Assembly: GCA_017962165.1 (NCBI GenBank)
Contig: JAGCVW010000014.1
Span: forward strand, 58,196 to 122,195
Length of the DNA stretch: 64,000 bases
Direction: 5' to 3'
Source: Bacteroidales bacterium
Lineage (GTDB): Bacteria > Bacteroidota > Bacteroidia > Bacteroidales > UBA932
Of this stretch, positions 35,344 through 42,917 are shown one piece after another. A model generated the notes under the pieces. That model did no database searches and had not been told where the DNA came from. It was given only the letters and a program-made list of their open reading frames with translations. How positions within the stretch are numbered: position 1 is the first letter of the stretch; the number at the start of each line of letters is the position of its first letter. The position numbers and the translations under genes are program-made.

Positions 35344-36123
35344 ATGAAGAGAGAGACTAAAGCCTGGCTGATTATCCTTACCCCGTTTTTCGTGGGGCTC
35401 CTTATCGGAATTCTTGTCGGCTCCTGCCTGGGCAGGGGCTCGCGCAAGGACGCCCAGGAGACCATCCAGCAGGAGCTGGAGACTACTCCGGTCGAGGCGG
35501 AAATAGTCGTTGAAGACTCCGAGATAGAAGAGACTGTACCCCAGAATGAAAGGAAGGAGATTATTTACAACCGCCGCATGCCCAAGCTCGCGCAGGTATT
35601 CGCAGACCTCAATGAAGACCATCTGGTCGCGGCCCGGCAGTACGGTCTGAAGGAACCGCCCAAGACCAGGGCCGATGTCAATACCGGCGGCCTTGTCAAA
35701 ATCACTGACAACGACTACATCAAGATGTGGGACCTCCAGTATTCGGTGCCGTATCTTACGAAGAGCGCCGCACAGGAGCTGGATATCATCAGCAGGGCTT
35801 TCCATGATTCTCTGGCGAACCACAGACTGCTCAACTACAAGATAGTGGTCTCGTCCGTCCTCAGGACCGACGAGGATGTGGAGAGGCTGCGCCGCCGCAA
35901 TGGCAACGCGTCTGCGAATTCGGCGCACTGCTATGGAACGACCTTCGATATCGCCAACGCCCGCTACTGGCGTGACGATGAGGAGTCACAGGATGCCTTC
36001 ATGCAGCCATACGAACTCAATAAAGTGATGTATGAGGTCTTAAGAGACCGAAAGAAGCAGGGCAAGATCCTCTGCAAATACGAGAGGAAACAGCACTGCT
36101 TCCATATAACGGTGTGCTACTAG
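35344..36123 (+). CDS. DUF5715-like / M15-type peptidase fold, membrane-anchored
   Basis: 259 residues. An N-terminal transmembrane segment (WLIILTPFFVGLLIGILVG) and an acidic stalk (~35-70) precede a domain containing VVSSVLRTDEDVERLRR, then NSAHCYGTTFDIA and the C-terminal HCFHITVCY. The spaced H-x(6)-D and H-x-x-H pattern resembles the zinc site of D-Ala-D-Ala carboxypeptidases (M15). This suggests a peptidoglycan-trimming periplasmic enzyme; assignment to DUF5715 is from memory of the family. It follows the barrel gene by 3 nt and converges on the C69 peptidase gene. Confidence 0.75.
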   Translation: MKRETKAWLIILTPFFVGLLIGILVGSCLGRGSRKDAQETIQQELETTPVEAEIVVEDSEIEETVPQNERKEIIYNRRMPKLAQVFADLNEDHLVAARQYGLKEPPKTRADVNTGGLVKITDNDYIKMWDLQYSVPYLTKSAAQELDIISRAFHDSLANHRLLNYKIVVSSVLRTDEDVERLRRRNGNASANSAHCYGTTFDIANARYWRDDEESQDAFMQPYELNKVMYEVLRDRKKQGKILCKYERKQHCFHITVCY

Positions 36124-36127
36124 AGCA

Positions 36128-37633
36128 CTAGAAGCCCATCCCGAAACGGACCCAGTAAACGGCCTCCATCCGCTTCCAGCGGGCGGAGGTCTCTTCGTAT
36201 ATCTTAAGGGTATACGCGTCCAACTCCTCGGGGCTGGGAGACAGGCCGTCAAGCCCGTCGAAGGCCTTCTGCTCCTCCTCGAGGACATTTACCATGAAGC
36301 CGTCTTTGACGGCCTCCCATGCAAGGGTGGCGAGTTTATTTGCCTTGCGGTATTTCCACAGGGGAATCTCAGGATCGTAGACATTCTGGCCGCAGCGCTC
36401 GAAGCCGTCCGGCAGGCTGGTGCTTCCGCTGAAGATGGGGATGTGGGGGCTCTGGCCGGGGTTGTCGTAGGCCAGCCAGCATATCGCGCGCATGGGCTCC
36501 GGCCGGGCGGCGTTGATGTCGATTACTGTACTGTAGCAGCACCATGCCACCGAAACGGTGCGGGCGAACTCTACGCTGCCGGGGGCCAGTTCATTGAGGG
36601 TGTTGCGCATGGCGGTGGTCATCCACGGGTTCGCGACCGGGCTGATCTTTCCGTCGAGCGTCAGGTTACTGACCATGCTGTACTCGGTCCCTTCGTAGGT
36701 CGAGCGGAGGAGCTCCATTACCTTGCGGGCGTCCACCTCGATTTCCGGCCGGACGGAGAAGGGGAGTTCCACGGCGTCATAAGCGAGCTCAAGCGAGGGC
36801 GCGAGCGTGCTGAGGATCCACCATTCGCGTTCGCGGTGGTTCTGGCCATGGGCATACTCGCAGTTGTAGACCTCCCAGAACTTGAACTCGTCCTCGCCGT
36901 CCCACAGGCCGCATTCGAGGGCCACGCTTTCCACGTTCGTCGAGCAGAGGAAGTTAGCGCTGTCTTCGCGCTCGAGCAACCCGATGCGGGGCACGTTCGC
37001 CGACACGGCGACATGGTCGTCCGGGACGCGTTTTGCGACCCATACGGCGCCGACCTTGCCCTTGCCGGGGCCGATAATCTCGAACTGCCAGACCTCGCGC
37101 TCGTCGGCTACGGTAAGGCACTCGCCTTTGTCGACATAGCCGTACTGTTCGGCAAGTGCGCCCATCAGCTTGACTGCCTCCCTCGCGCTTGAGCAGCGCT
37201 GGAGGGCTACCCTTTGGAGTTCTTCGACCATGAACAGGCCGTTGTCGCTCTTGAGAGTGTCCGGGCCGCCGAAGGTGGTCTCGCCGATTCCGACGTTCTT
37301 TTCGTTGAGCGCCGGGTAGCAGGTGTTCAGGTATGCGAAGGTATGGGGTGCCTCGGGGATGTAGCCAAGGGTAACGACGCCGGTAGTATCGCCCCTGAAG
37401 GCGGTTTTCATCGTCCCTTTCTGCAGGGCGTGAAGGGCGCCGGGTTCATGGTCGGCGGCAGGCTCCATGTACGACCAGGTGCGGTACTTCCCGTCGCAGG
37501 TATGCGTCGTAATTACCGCACCGTCGCGGCTTGCGAGCCTGCCGACCATGATGCTGGTGCAGGCGTCGTCCTGAGCAAAAACGCCGGCGCAGCAAACCAC
37601 CGCACCGGCGAGTATTGAAAGTAATCTTTTCAC
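36128..37633 (-). CDS. C69-family dipeptidase, secreted
   Basis: 501 residues. The signal peptide ends at VFAQD, and CTSIMVG right after it supplies the N-terminal nucleophile Cys (residue ~25) of the Ntn-hydrolase fold. This is typical of PepD-like C69 peptidases, where processing exposes the Cys. Further family signatures: SYMEPAADHEPGA, NEKNVGIGETTFGG, CLTVADEREVWQFEI, and HGQNHREREWW. It hydrolyses dipeptides, probably in the periplasm. It lies 3 nt after a small lipoprotein gene, third in an operon led by tadA. Confidence 0.92.
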   Translation of the reverse strand: MKRLLSILAGAVVCCAGVFAQDDACTSIMVGRLASRDGAVITTHTCDGKYRTWSYMEPAADHEPGALHALQKGTMKTAFRGDTTGVVTLGYIPEAPHTFAYLNTCYPALNEKNVGIGETTFGGPDTLKSDNGLFMVEELQRVALQRCSSAREAVKLMGALAEQYGYVDKGECLTVADEREVWQFEIIGPGKGKVGAVWVAKRVPDDHVAVSANVPRIGLLEREDSANFLCSTNVESVALECGLWDGEDEFKFWEVYNCEYAHGQNHREREWWILSTLAPSLELAYDAVELPFSVRPEIEVDARKVMELLRSTYEGTEYSMVSNLTLDGKISPVANPWMTTAMRNTLNELAPGSVEFARTVSVAWCCYSTVIDINAARPEPMRAICWLAYDNPGQSPHIPIFSGSTSLPDGFERCGQNVYDPEIPLWKYRKANKLATLAWEAVKDGFMVNVLEEEQKAFDGLDGLSPSPEELDAYTLKIYEETSARWKRMEAVYWVRFGMGF

Positions 37634-37636
37634 CTG

Positions 37637-38287
37637 TTATTTACCGCCGAAAAGGCTGAAAATGCTGGAAAGGGTGCTGACGGCCTGAGTGACCTCGGTA
37701 GTCGCTGCGCCGACGGTGTTGACTGCGTTGGTGATGGCGGAGACAGTGCTTGCAGTTGCTGTCTGGGTCTGGGCGGCAGCCTGCTGGGTAGCCGCTGCTG
37801 CCTGCTGGGTCGCAGCCTGCTGCGCGGCTGCCTGTTCCGCTGCCGCCTGCTGGGCCTGGGCGTTGGCGGTAGTGATGCCGTTGGCAAGAAGGCCTGCAGC
37901 TGCGGTAGTTACCGAAGAGAGGTTGATTCCTGCGAGATTCGTAAGGCCGCTGACGACGGGAGTGCTGTTGGTCTGGGTAACCAGGTTGTTGGAGCCGAGG
38001 ATAAGGCCGGTCGCAAACTCCTTGATGTAGTCGGATTTGTCTACTGTTCCGGCATCCTTGAGTTCACCGATGCACTGGGAGAGGGCGGCGAGGTTGAGGA
38101 TGTTGTTGATGTTGGTCATGTCCACCTTGCCGTCGGTCTTGTACTGTGTGTAGAGGTTCCTGAGGGCCGCTCCGGAGGCCTGACCCGAGCCGGAAGGAGT
38201 CTGAGTCCCGTTTCCTACACCGAAAATGCCGCATGATGTCGCGAGCACAAGGGCTGCCGCAGCAGCGAAGATTGTTGAGAGTTTCAT
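37637..38287 (-). CDS. Ala/Gln-rich predicted lipoprotein, unknown function
   Basis: 216 residues; family not recognised. Lipobox VLATSC (Cys19), then an ordered helical segment (~40-125, LRNLYTQYKTDGKVDMTNINNILNL). A low-complexity Ala/Gln region (~145-180, AEQAAAQQAATQQAAA) probably forms a coiled coil or extended helix, and the Ser/Thr/Val-rich end is SIFSLFGGK. Located 4 nt after tadA and 3 nt before the C69 peptidase. A structural or periplasmic role is possible but not shown. Confidence 0.7.
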   Translation of the reverse strand: MKLSTIFAAAAALVLATSCGIFGVGNGTQTPSGSGQASGAALRNLYTQYKTDGKVDMTNINNILNLAALSQCIGELKDAGTVDKSDYIKEFATGLILGSNNLVTQTNSTPVVSGLTNLAGINLSSVTTAAAGLLANGITTANAQAQQAAAEQAAAQQAATQQAAAATQQAAAQTQTATASTVSAITNAVNTVGAATTEVTQAVSTLSSIFSLFGGK

Positions 38288-38291
38288 TGCT

Positions 38292-38726
38292 TTATCGTTT
38301 TGTTTTGAAAAAATTGCTTACCGGTTCGGCGCATTCGGCTTCGAGCATGCCTTTGCTCACTTCAGTCTTGGGATGGAGCAGGGAAGGGGAGAAGAGGGAA
38401 TAGCCGCGCTTGGGGTCAGGGGCACCGTAGACGATGCGGCCCATCTGGGCCCAGTTCATCGCGGCGGCGCACATGGGGCAGGGCTCGACCGTAACATACA
38501 GCGTACAGTCCTTGAGGTACTTTCCGCCCTGCGCCTCCATCGCCGCCGTGATAGCTATCATCTCGGCGTGGGCGGTAGCATCTCCGAGCCTTTCGGTCAT
38601 GTTGTGCCCCCTTGCGATGACGCGCCCGCGGCAGACTGCGACGGCCCCGATGGGCACTTCGCCCGCCTCTGCCGCCTCCTGCGCTTCCTTGAGCGCCTCC
38701 CTCATAAATCTCTCATCCGTTTCCAT
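38292..38726 (-). CDS. tadA: tRNA-specific adenosine deaminase TadA
   Basis: 144 residues from the ATG at 38726, a few nt after a -7 box; a longer reading would start inside the palindrome and before the promoter. Cytidine-deaminase fold with catalytic HAE (ATAHAEMIAI) and the zinc motif PCPMCAAAMNW, plus EVPIGAVAV. It converts A34 to inosine in tRNA-Arg(ACG). A related guanine or CMP deaminase is possible, but the C-terminal region (KRGYSLFSPSLLHPKTEVSKG) fits TadA. Confidence 0.92.
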   Translation of the reverse strand: METDERFMREALKEAQEAAEAGEVPIGAVAVCRGRVIARGHNMTERLGDATAHAEMIAITAAMEAQGGKYLKDCTLYVTVEPCPMCAAAMNWAQMGRIVYGAPDPKRGYSLFSPSLLHPKTEVSKGMLEAECAEPVSNFFKTKR

Positions 38727-38731
38727 CCTTA

Positions 38732-38739
38732 CAAATATA
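38732..38739 (-). promoter_or_regulatory. -7 promoter element of tadA operon
   Basis: Minus-strand TATATTTG matches TAnnTTTG; its end is 6 nt from the tadA ATG, so the leader is close to zero. Confidence 0.6.
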
Positions 38740-38748
38740 ATAAAAACA

Positions 38749-38782
38749 CAGTTACTTTGCCCCCGCGGGGGCAAAGTAACTG
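38749..38782. repeat. 34-bp perfect palindrome, copy 3
   Basis: CAGTTACTTTGCCCCCG and its exact complement meet with no loop, giving a 34-bp perfect palindrome. It lies between the divergent tadA and polA promoters. Same family as the two copies upstream of ettA. Confidence 0.85.
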
Positions 38783-38802
38783 CAAAAAACAAAAAGTTTC
38801 AC

Positions 38803-38810
38803 TATCTTTG
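38803..38810 (+). promoter_or_regulatory. -7 promoter element of polA
   Basis: TATCTTTG matches TAnnTTTG; its end is 9 nt before the polA ATG at 38819. Confidence 0.6.
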
Positions 38811-38818
38811 AAACTCGT

Positions 38819-41512
38819 ATGAAACTTTTTCTGATAGACGGCCACGCACTCATCTTCAAGATGTACTATGCGTTCCTCGGGAGGCCGATGGTAAACAGTA
38901 AGGGGGAAGACACCTCCATCCTGTTCGGATTCACCAAATACCTGCTCGAACTCATCGAGAGGGAGAAGCCCACGCATATCGCAGTGGCTTTCGATCCTCC
39001 TGGAGGGACCTTCCGCAATCAGCTTTATCCGGAGTACAAAGCCAACCGCGCCGAGACGCCCCAGTTGGTCATCGACGCGCTGGAGCCCCTGTCGGAAATA
39101 GTAAAATCGATGGGCATACCTGTCCTGATGGTCAAAGGCTTCGAGGCCGACGACGTGATAGGCTCGATGGCCAAGCGTTCGGTCGCAGAAGGCTTCGAAG
39201 TGTACATGGTCACGCCGGATAAGGACTATGGCCAGCTCATCGAGCCGGGCATCTTCCAGTACAAGCCCGGCAAGGGCGGTTCCGACAAGGAAGTATACGG
39301 CGTGCCGGAGATTTGCGAAAAATACAATATCACAAGCCCGCTTCAGATTATCGATATCCTTACGCTCTGCGGAGATTCCTCGGACAATGTCCCCGGAGTG
39401 CAGGGCGTCGGCCCCGTAGGCGCGGCGAAGTTCCTTGCCAAATACGGCACGGTCGAGAATATCTACGCCCACCTGAGCGAACTTACGCCCAAGCAGCAGG
39501 AGATGTTCAAGGCCGCCATGGACCACCTCCCCCTGAGCAAGAAACTCGTCACGATCAAGACCGATATCCCCCTTATGGTCAGTGCCGACCAAATGCGGCT
39601 CAAGGCCGAAGCGAGTCCGGAGGTTTCGAACTGGCTCGACCGCTACGAAATGCCGTCGCTGAAAAGGCATGTTAGAAATATATGGGGAGAGATTTCTCCA
39701 CTCGCTTCGCTCGGTCGAAATGACAATGCAATAAACGGTCGAAATGACAATGCGGAGCTGTTCGGTGAGTTCCAGGCCGACCCCGACCAGCCGTCAGCTC
39801 CCTCGGAGGTGGAGTATTCGGAGGTGGCGCATCCCGAAATTAAAGCCGCCATCCGGGCGCTAGGCAAGTGCGCGGTGGTGGTTTCCAACGGCAAGGTAAC
39901 CCTCGCTACCGCCGAGCTGGCCGCTACCGCCGGCCCGGCTGAATTCAAAGACATTCTGACCGATCCGCATATAGTCAAATGCGGTTTCGCCCTGAAGAGC
40001 CAGATCAATGAACTGGCCGCCGCGGGAATAGAGCTTCAGGGCCATATACTGGATTCCGAACTTATCCATTACCTCCTCAACCCCGAGCGCAGCCACCAGC
40101 TCGAGATGCTCGCAGAACACTATCTGGGAGTGAAACTCGAAGGCCAGGGGGAGGCGGAGCCGGCGCTTGGCAGCCTGTTCGATTCGGAGGGCGAGGCCGT
40201 AAGCGAAAAGCCGAACTCACGCGAGGCCGTGATCATCTTCCAGCTTGCGGAAAAGCTCCGCGGCGAACTGGGTGAGGGCAAAGGCGCGGAACTCTACGAA
40301 AAGATCGAGGAGCCCCTCATCAAGGTGCTCGCGCGAATGGAACAGATAGGCGTGAGGATAGATCCCGAATCTCTGAGAGACTTCGCAGACGGTCTTCGCA
40401 AGACGGTCATGGAAAAGGAAGCGGAGGTGCGCACCCTGGCAGGCGAGCCGACCCTTAACGTCTCATCCCCCAAGCAGATAGGCGAGGTCCTTTTCGAAAA
40501 GCTGCGCCTGGACCCGGGCGCGAAAAAGCCCGCCAAGGGATCATGGCCCACGGATGAAGAGACCCTTCTGAAATACCGCGAGGTCAGCCCTATCATCGAC
40601 GCAATTCTGGATTACCGCGGGATTAAGAAACTCCTTTCGACCTATATCGAGCCGCTTCCCGGCTATATCAGCCCCAAAGACGGCCGTGTCCATACCACCT
40701 TCAACCAGGCGCTCACCTCCACCGGCCGCCTGAGCAGCTCGAACCCCAACCTGCAGAACATACCCGTGCGCACGGAGCAGGGCCGTGAGATCCGAAAGGC
40801 CTTCACCGCCCCGAAGGGGTGCGTGATCATGTCGGCCGACTACTCGCAGATCGAGCTGCGCCTGATGGCCCACCTTTGCGGCGACGCCCACATGATACAG
40901 GCCTTCCGCGAGGGGCAGGACGTCCATGCCGCCATGGCCGCGAAGATCTTCCGCAAACCGCTTGCGGAGGTGACGCCGGACGACCGACGTGTCGCCAAGA
41001 CGGCCAACTTCGGCATCATGTACGGCATCTCCTCGTTCGGCCTTGCCCAGAGGCTCCACTGCCCGCGCAAGATGGCCGCACAGATCATCGACGACTACTT
41101 CGCCTCCTTCCCGACGATACGTTCGTTCATCGACGGAACGCTGGAGACCGCACGCCGCACCGGCTATGTGGAGACCATTTTCGGCCGCCGGCGCTATGTC
41201 CCGGACGTGAATTCCCACAACGGCAACATCAGGGCCATGGCCGAGCGCAACGCCGTGAACGCGCCCATCCAGGGCTCCGCCGCCGACATCATCAAACTGG
41301 CCATGATCGGCGTGGACAGGGCACTTCGCGATCAGGGGCTACGCTCCCGCATGGTGCTTCAGATCCATGACGAACTCGTGCTGGAAGTCCCTGAAGACGA
41401 GATCCAGCCCGTAAAGAGAATACTAACCGAGCAGATGGAGGGAGTGATGTCCCTCAGCGTTCCGCTCACAGTCGAATGCAACTATGGCAAGAACTGGCTC
41501 GAAGCCCATTGA
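38819..41512 (+). CDS. polA: DNA polymerase I with an in-frame repeat-encoded insertion
   Basis: 897 residues. The 5'-3' exonuclease domain (1-~285) has LFLIDGHALIFKMYYAF, FEADDVIG, GDSSDNVPGVQGVGPVGAAK. A 3'-5' exonuclease-like domain (~330-500) follows, then the family-A polymerase (~520-897) with TGRLSSSNPNLQNIP, SADYSQIELRLMAHL (motif A), RRVAKTANFGIMYGIS (motif B) and QIHDELVLEVP (motif C). Between exonuclease domains, residues 291-302 (EISPLASLGRND) are encoded exactly by a 36-bp REP-like repeat. Its tail is then duplicated, giving GRNDNAINGRNDNA. The insertion is in a flexible linker, so activity is probably kept. Followed by the overlapping sigma-factor gene. Confidence 0.96.
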   Translation: MKLFLIDGHALIFKMYYAFLGRPMVNSKGEDTSILFGFTKYLLELIEREKPTHIAVAFDPPGGTFRNQLYPEYKANRAETPQLVIDALEPLSEIVKSMGIPVLMVKGFEADDVIGSMAKRSVAEGFEVYMVTPDKDYGQLIEPGIFQYKPGKGGSDKEVYGVPEICEKYNITSPLQIIDILTLCGDSSDNVPGVQGVGPVGAAKFLAKYGTVENIYAHLSELTPKQQEMFKAAMDHLPLSKKLVTIKTDIPLMVSADQMRLKAEASPEVSNWLDRYEMPSLKRHVRNIWGEISPLASLGRNDNAINGRNDNAELFGEFQADPDQPSAPSEVEYSEVAHPEIKAAIRALGKCAVVVSNGKVTLATAELAATAGPAEFKDILTDPHIVKCGFALKSQINELAAAGIELQGHILDSELIHYLLNPERSHQLEMLAEHYLGVKLEGQGEAEPALGSLFDSEGEAVSEKPNSREAVIIFQLAEKLRGELGEGKGAELYEKIEEPLIKVLARMEQIGVRIDPESLRDFADGLRKTVMEKEAEVRTLAGEPTLNVSSPKQIGEVLFEKLRLDPGAKKPAKGSWPTDEETLLKYREVSPIIDAILDYRGIKKLLSTYIEPLPGYISPKDGRVHTTFNQALTSTGRLSSSNPNLQNIPVRTEQGREIRKAFTAPKGCVIMSADYSQIELRLMAHLCGDAHMIQAFREGQDVHAAMAAKIFRKPLAEVTPDDRRVAKTANFGIMYGISSFGLAQRLHCPRKMAAQIIDDYFASFPTIRSFIDGTLETARRTGYVETIFGRRRYVPDVNSHNGNIRAMAERNAVNAPIQGSAADIIKLAMIGVDRALRDQGLRSRMVLQIHDELVLEVPEDEIQPVKRILTEQMEGVMSLSVPLTVECNYGKNWLEAH
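39689..39724. repeat. 36-bp REP-like element inside polA
   Basis: Begins GAGATTTCTCCACTCGC, ends CGGTCGAAATGAC; exactly 12 codons in the polA frame (EISPLASLGRND). Internally partly palindromic. Same family as 53249-53284 and 54645-54680. Confidence 0.85.
39712..39753 (+). repeat. 18-bp tandem duplication of the element's tail in polA
   Basis: CGGTCGAAATGACAATGC occurs at 39712-39729 and again at 39736-39753 with a 6-bp spacer. The period of 24 bp is eight codons, so the frame is preserved. Confidence 0.85.
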
Positions 41513-42080
41513 CGAACTCGTCCGCCTGGCCATGATAGGCGACGGCGCGGCCTTCACCGCGCTGTGGGACACCCATATCGGAGCCCTTCGCGCTTACCTG
41601 AAATCGACCATGAAGAACCTCGACGACTTCTTCGTGGACGATATCTGCTCGCGAAGTTTCGAGAAGGCATTCCGCCAGATCCGGACCTACGACCCATCGC
41701 GCAGCCAGTTCGCCACCTGGCTCAAGACCATCGCGCACAACACAGCCCTCGACGTGCTTGAATCCGAGCGCCGCGCAGGCCGTGAGACCGTCTCGCTGGA
41801 CGACAACCTCCAGACGGTTTCAGTGGACGAGACCATGACCGAGGTTGAGACCGACGCGCTGGATTCGATCATCCGCGACGAAGACGAACTGCGCACCCGC
41901 GCCTATGTCGACGGCCTGCCGGACCTGTACCGCGAGGTAGCCCGCAGACGCCTTATAGACGGCCTCCAGTACAAGGAGATAGCCGATGAACTCAGTATGG
42001 AACTCAACACGGTCCGCACGCGCATACGCCGCGCCAAGGACCTTATCGAAAAGATGAAACGCGATGAGCAGGATACCTAG
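41484..42080 (+). CDS. RNA polymerase sigma factor, sigma-70 family (ECF-type)
   Basis: 198 residues. Region 2: LVRLAMIGDGAAFTALWDTHI through DDICSRSFEKAFRQIRTYDPSRSQFATWLKTIAHNTALDVLES. Region 4: LPDLYREVARRRLIDGLQYKEIADELSMELNTVRTRIRRAKDLI. No anti-sigma gene is adjacent. The chosen ATG overlaps the end of polA by 29 bp; a start at 41532 (MIGDGAAF) would avoid this but removes the first helix. Overlap with both polA and rsmG (17 bp) suggests one transcript. Its regulon is not apparent. Confidence 0.88.
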   Translation: MARTGSKPIDELVRLAMIGDGAAFTALWDTHIGALRAYLKSTMKNLDDFFVDDICSRSFEKAFRQIRTYDPSRSQFATWLKTIAHNTALDVLESERRAGRETVSLDDNLQTVSVDETMTEVETDALDSIIRDEDELRTRAYVDGLPDLYREVARRRLIDGLQYKEIADELSMELNTVRTRIRRAKDLIEKMKRDEQDT

Positions 42081-42666
42081 CAGGAAGAACTACGCAAAGA
42101 TGTGCAGGCTATATGCTGAGTGGAACGAGAAGATCAACGTCATCTCGCGAAAGGATATCGACAGCCTTTACGAGCACCATATCCTCCACTCGCTCGCCAT
42201 CCATGAGTACATGGAGCGCAGAGGCCTCCTCGAAGACGGGCTCGAGATCCTGGACCTGGGCACCGGCGGCGGCTTCCCCGGAATCCCTCTCGCGACCGTG
42301 ATGCCTTCGGCCCATTTCACACTGTGTGATTCCATCGCCAAGAAGATCCGTGTCGCCCAGGCAGTTGCCCACGACCTGCAACTGAAAAATGTCGACTTCG
42401 TCAACGCCAGGGCCGAGACGCTGCCCGGGCCATATGACTGGGTAGTCTCGCGCGCGGTGACCTCGCTCGATGCGTTTTATCCCTGGGTCAAGGGCAAATT
42501 CCGCAAGGGTATTCTGTATCTGAAAGGCGGAGATATAGCCGAAGAAATCGCCGGTATGTGCCTTAAATTCAAGGTCGATCCGTCCAAGGTAAGCGTCTGG
42601 CGTATAAGCGAATGGCTTGAAGACGATTATTTCGCAGAAAAATTTGTAATTGAAATAAGAAAATAA
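42064..42666 (+). CDS. rsmG: 16S rRNA (guanine527-N7)-methyltransferase RsmG
   Basis: 200 residues, AdoMet-dependent Rossmann methyltransferase. N-terminal KMCRLYAEWNEKINVISRKDIDSLYEHHILHSLAI is a family signature. The AdoMet loop is ILDLGTGGGFPGIPLA, followed by LCDSIAKKIRVAQ and the VSRAVTSLD catalytic-region motif. It methylates G527 near the decoding site; loss gives low-level streptomycin resistance in other bacteria. It overlaps the sigma-factor gene by 17 bp and ends at the rpmH promoter. Confidence 0.95.
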   Translation: MSRIPSRKNYAKMCRLYAEWNEKINVISRKDIDSLYEHHILHSLAIHEYMERRGLLEDGLEILDLGTGGGFPGIPLATVMPSAHFTLCDSIAKKIRVAQAVAHDLQLKNVDFVNARAETLPGPYDWVVSRAVTSLDAFYPWVKGKFRKGILYLKGGDIAEEIAGMCLKFKVDPSKVSVWRISEWLEDDYFAEKFVIEIRK

Positions 42667-42674
42667 TATCTTTG
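42667..42674 (+). promoter_or_regulatory. -7 promoter element of rpmH
   Basis: TATCTTTG matches TAnnTTTG; it begins right after the rsmG stop and gives a leader of about 30 nt. Confidence 0.6.
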
Positions 42675-42708
42675 CCGTCCCAAAACGATAATATAAAAAA
42701 ATACAGAT

Positions 42709-42861
42709 ATGAAAAGGACATTCCAACCCTCACGTCGCAAGAGAGTCAACAAGCACGGTTTCCGTGAGCGTATGGCTACTGCAAACGGCCGCCGCGTGCT
42801 GGCTGCCCGCCGCCGTCATGGCCGCAAGAAACTCACAGTTTCTTCAGAAGACCGCTTTTAA
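42709..42861 (+). CDS. rpmH: 50S ribosomal protein L34
   Basis: 50 residues. [20 protein letters not shown] followed by [23 protein letters not shown] is the near-invariant L34 sequence: small, highly basic, in the large subunit. The ATG follows an AT-rich leader from the -7 box at 42667. A strong terminator follows at 42883. In many bacteria rpmH sits by dnaA and rnpA; here it follows rsmG. Confidence 0.98.
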   Translation: MKRTFQPSRRKRVNKHGFRERMATANGRRVLAARRRHGRKKLTVSSEDRF

Positions 42862-42882
42862 TTGACGCCGTCAGGCTCAGTT

Positions 42883-42917
42883 AAAAAAAGGGTTGGCATT
42901 TCGCCAACCCTTTTTTT
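42883..42917. terminator. bidirectional Rho-independent terminator
   Basis: AAAAAAAGGGTTGGC and GCCAACCCTTTTTTT form a 15-bp perfect stem with a 5-nt loop. It ends rpmH on the plus strand. On the minus strand it overlaps the stop of the lolC-like gene and would serve that operon too. Confidence 0.92.

Noticed and set aside
39680-39760. The polA insertion as an intein or frameshift
   Set aside because: It is only about 23 codons, has no splicing motifs, and the frame is continuous.
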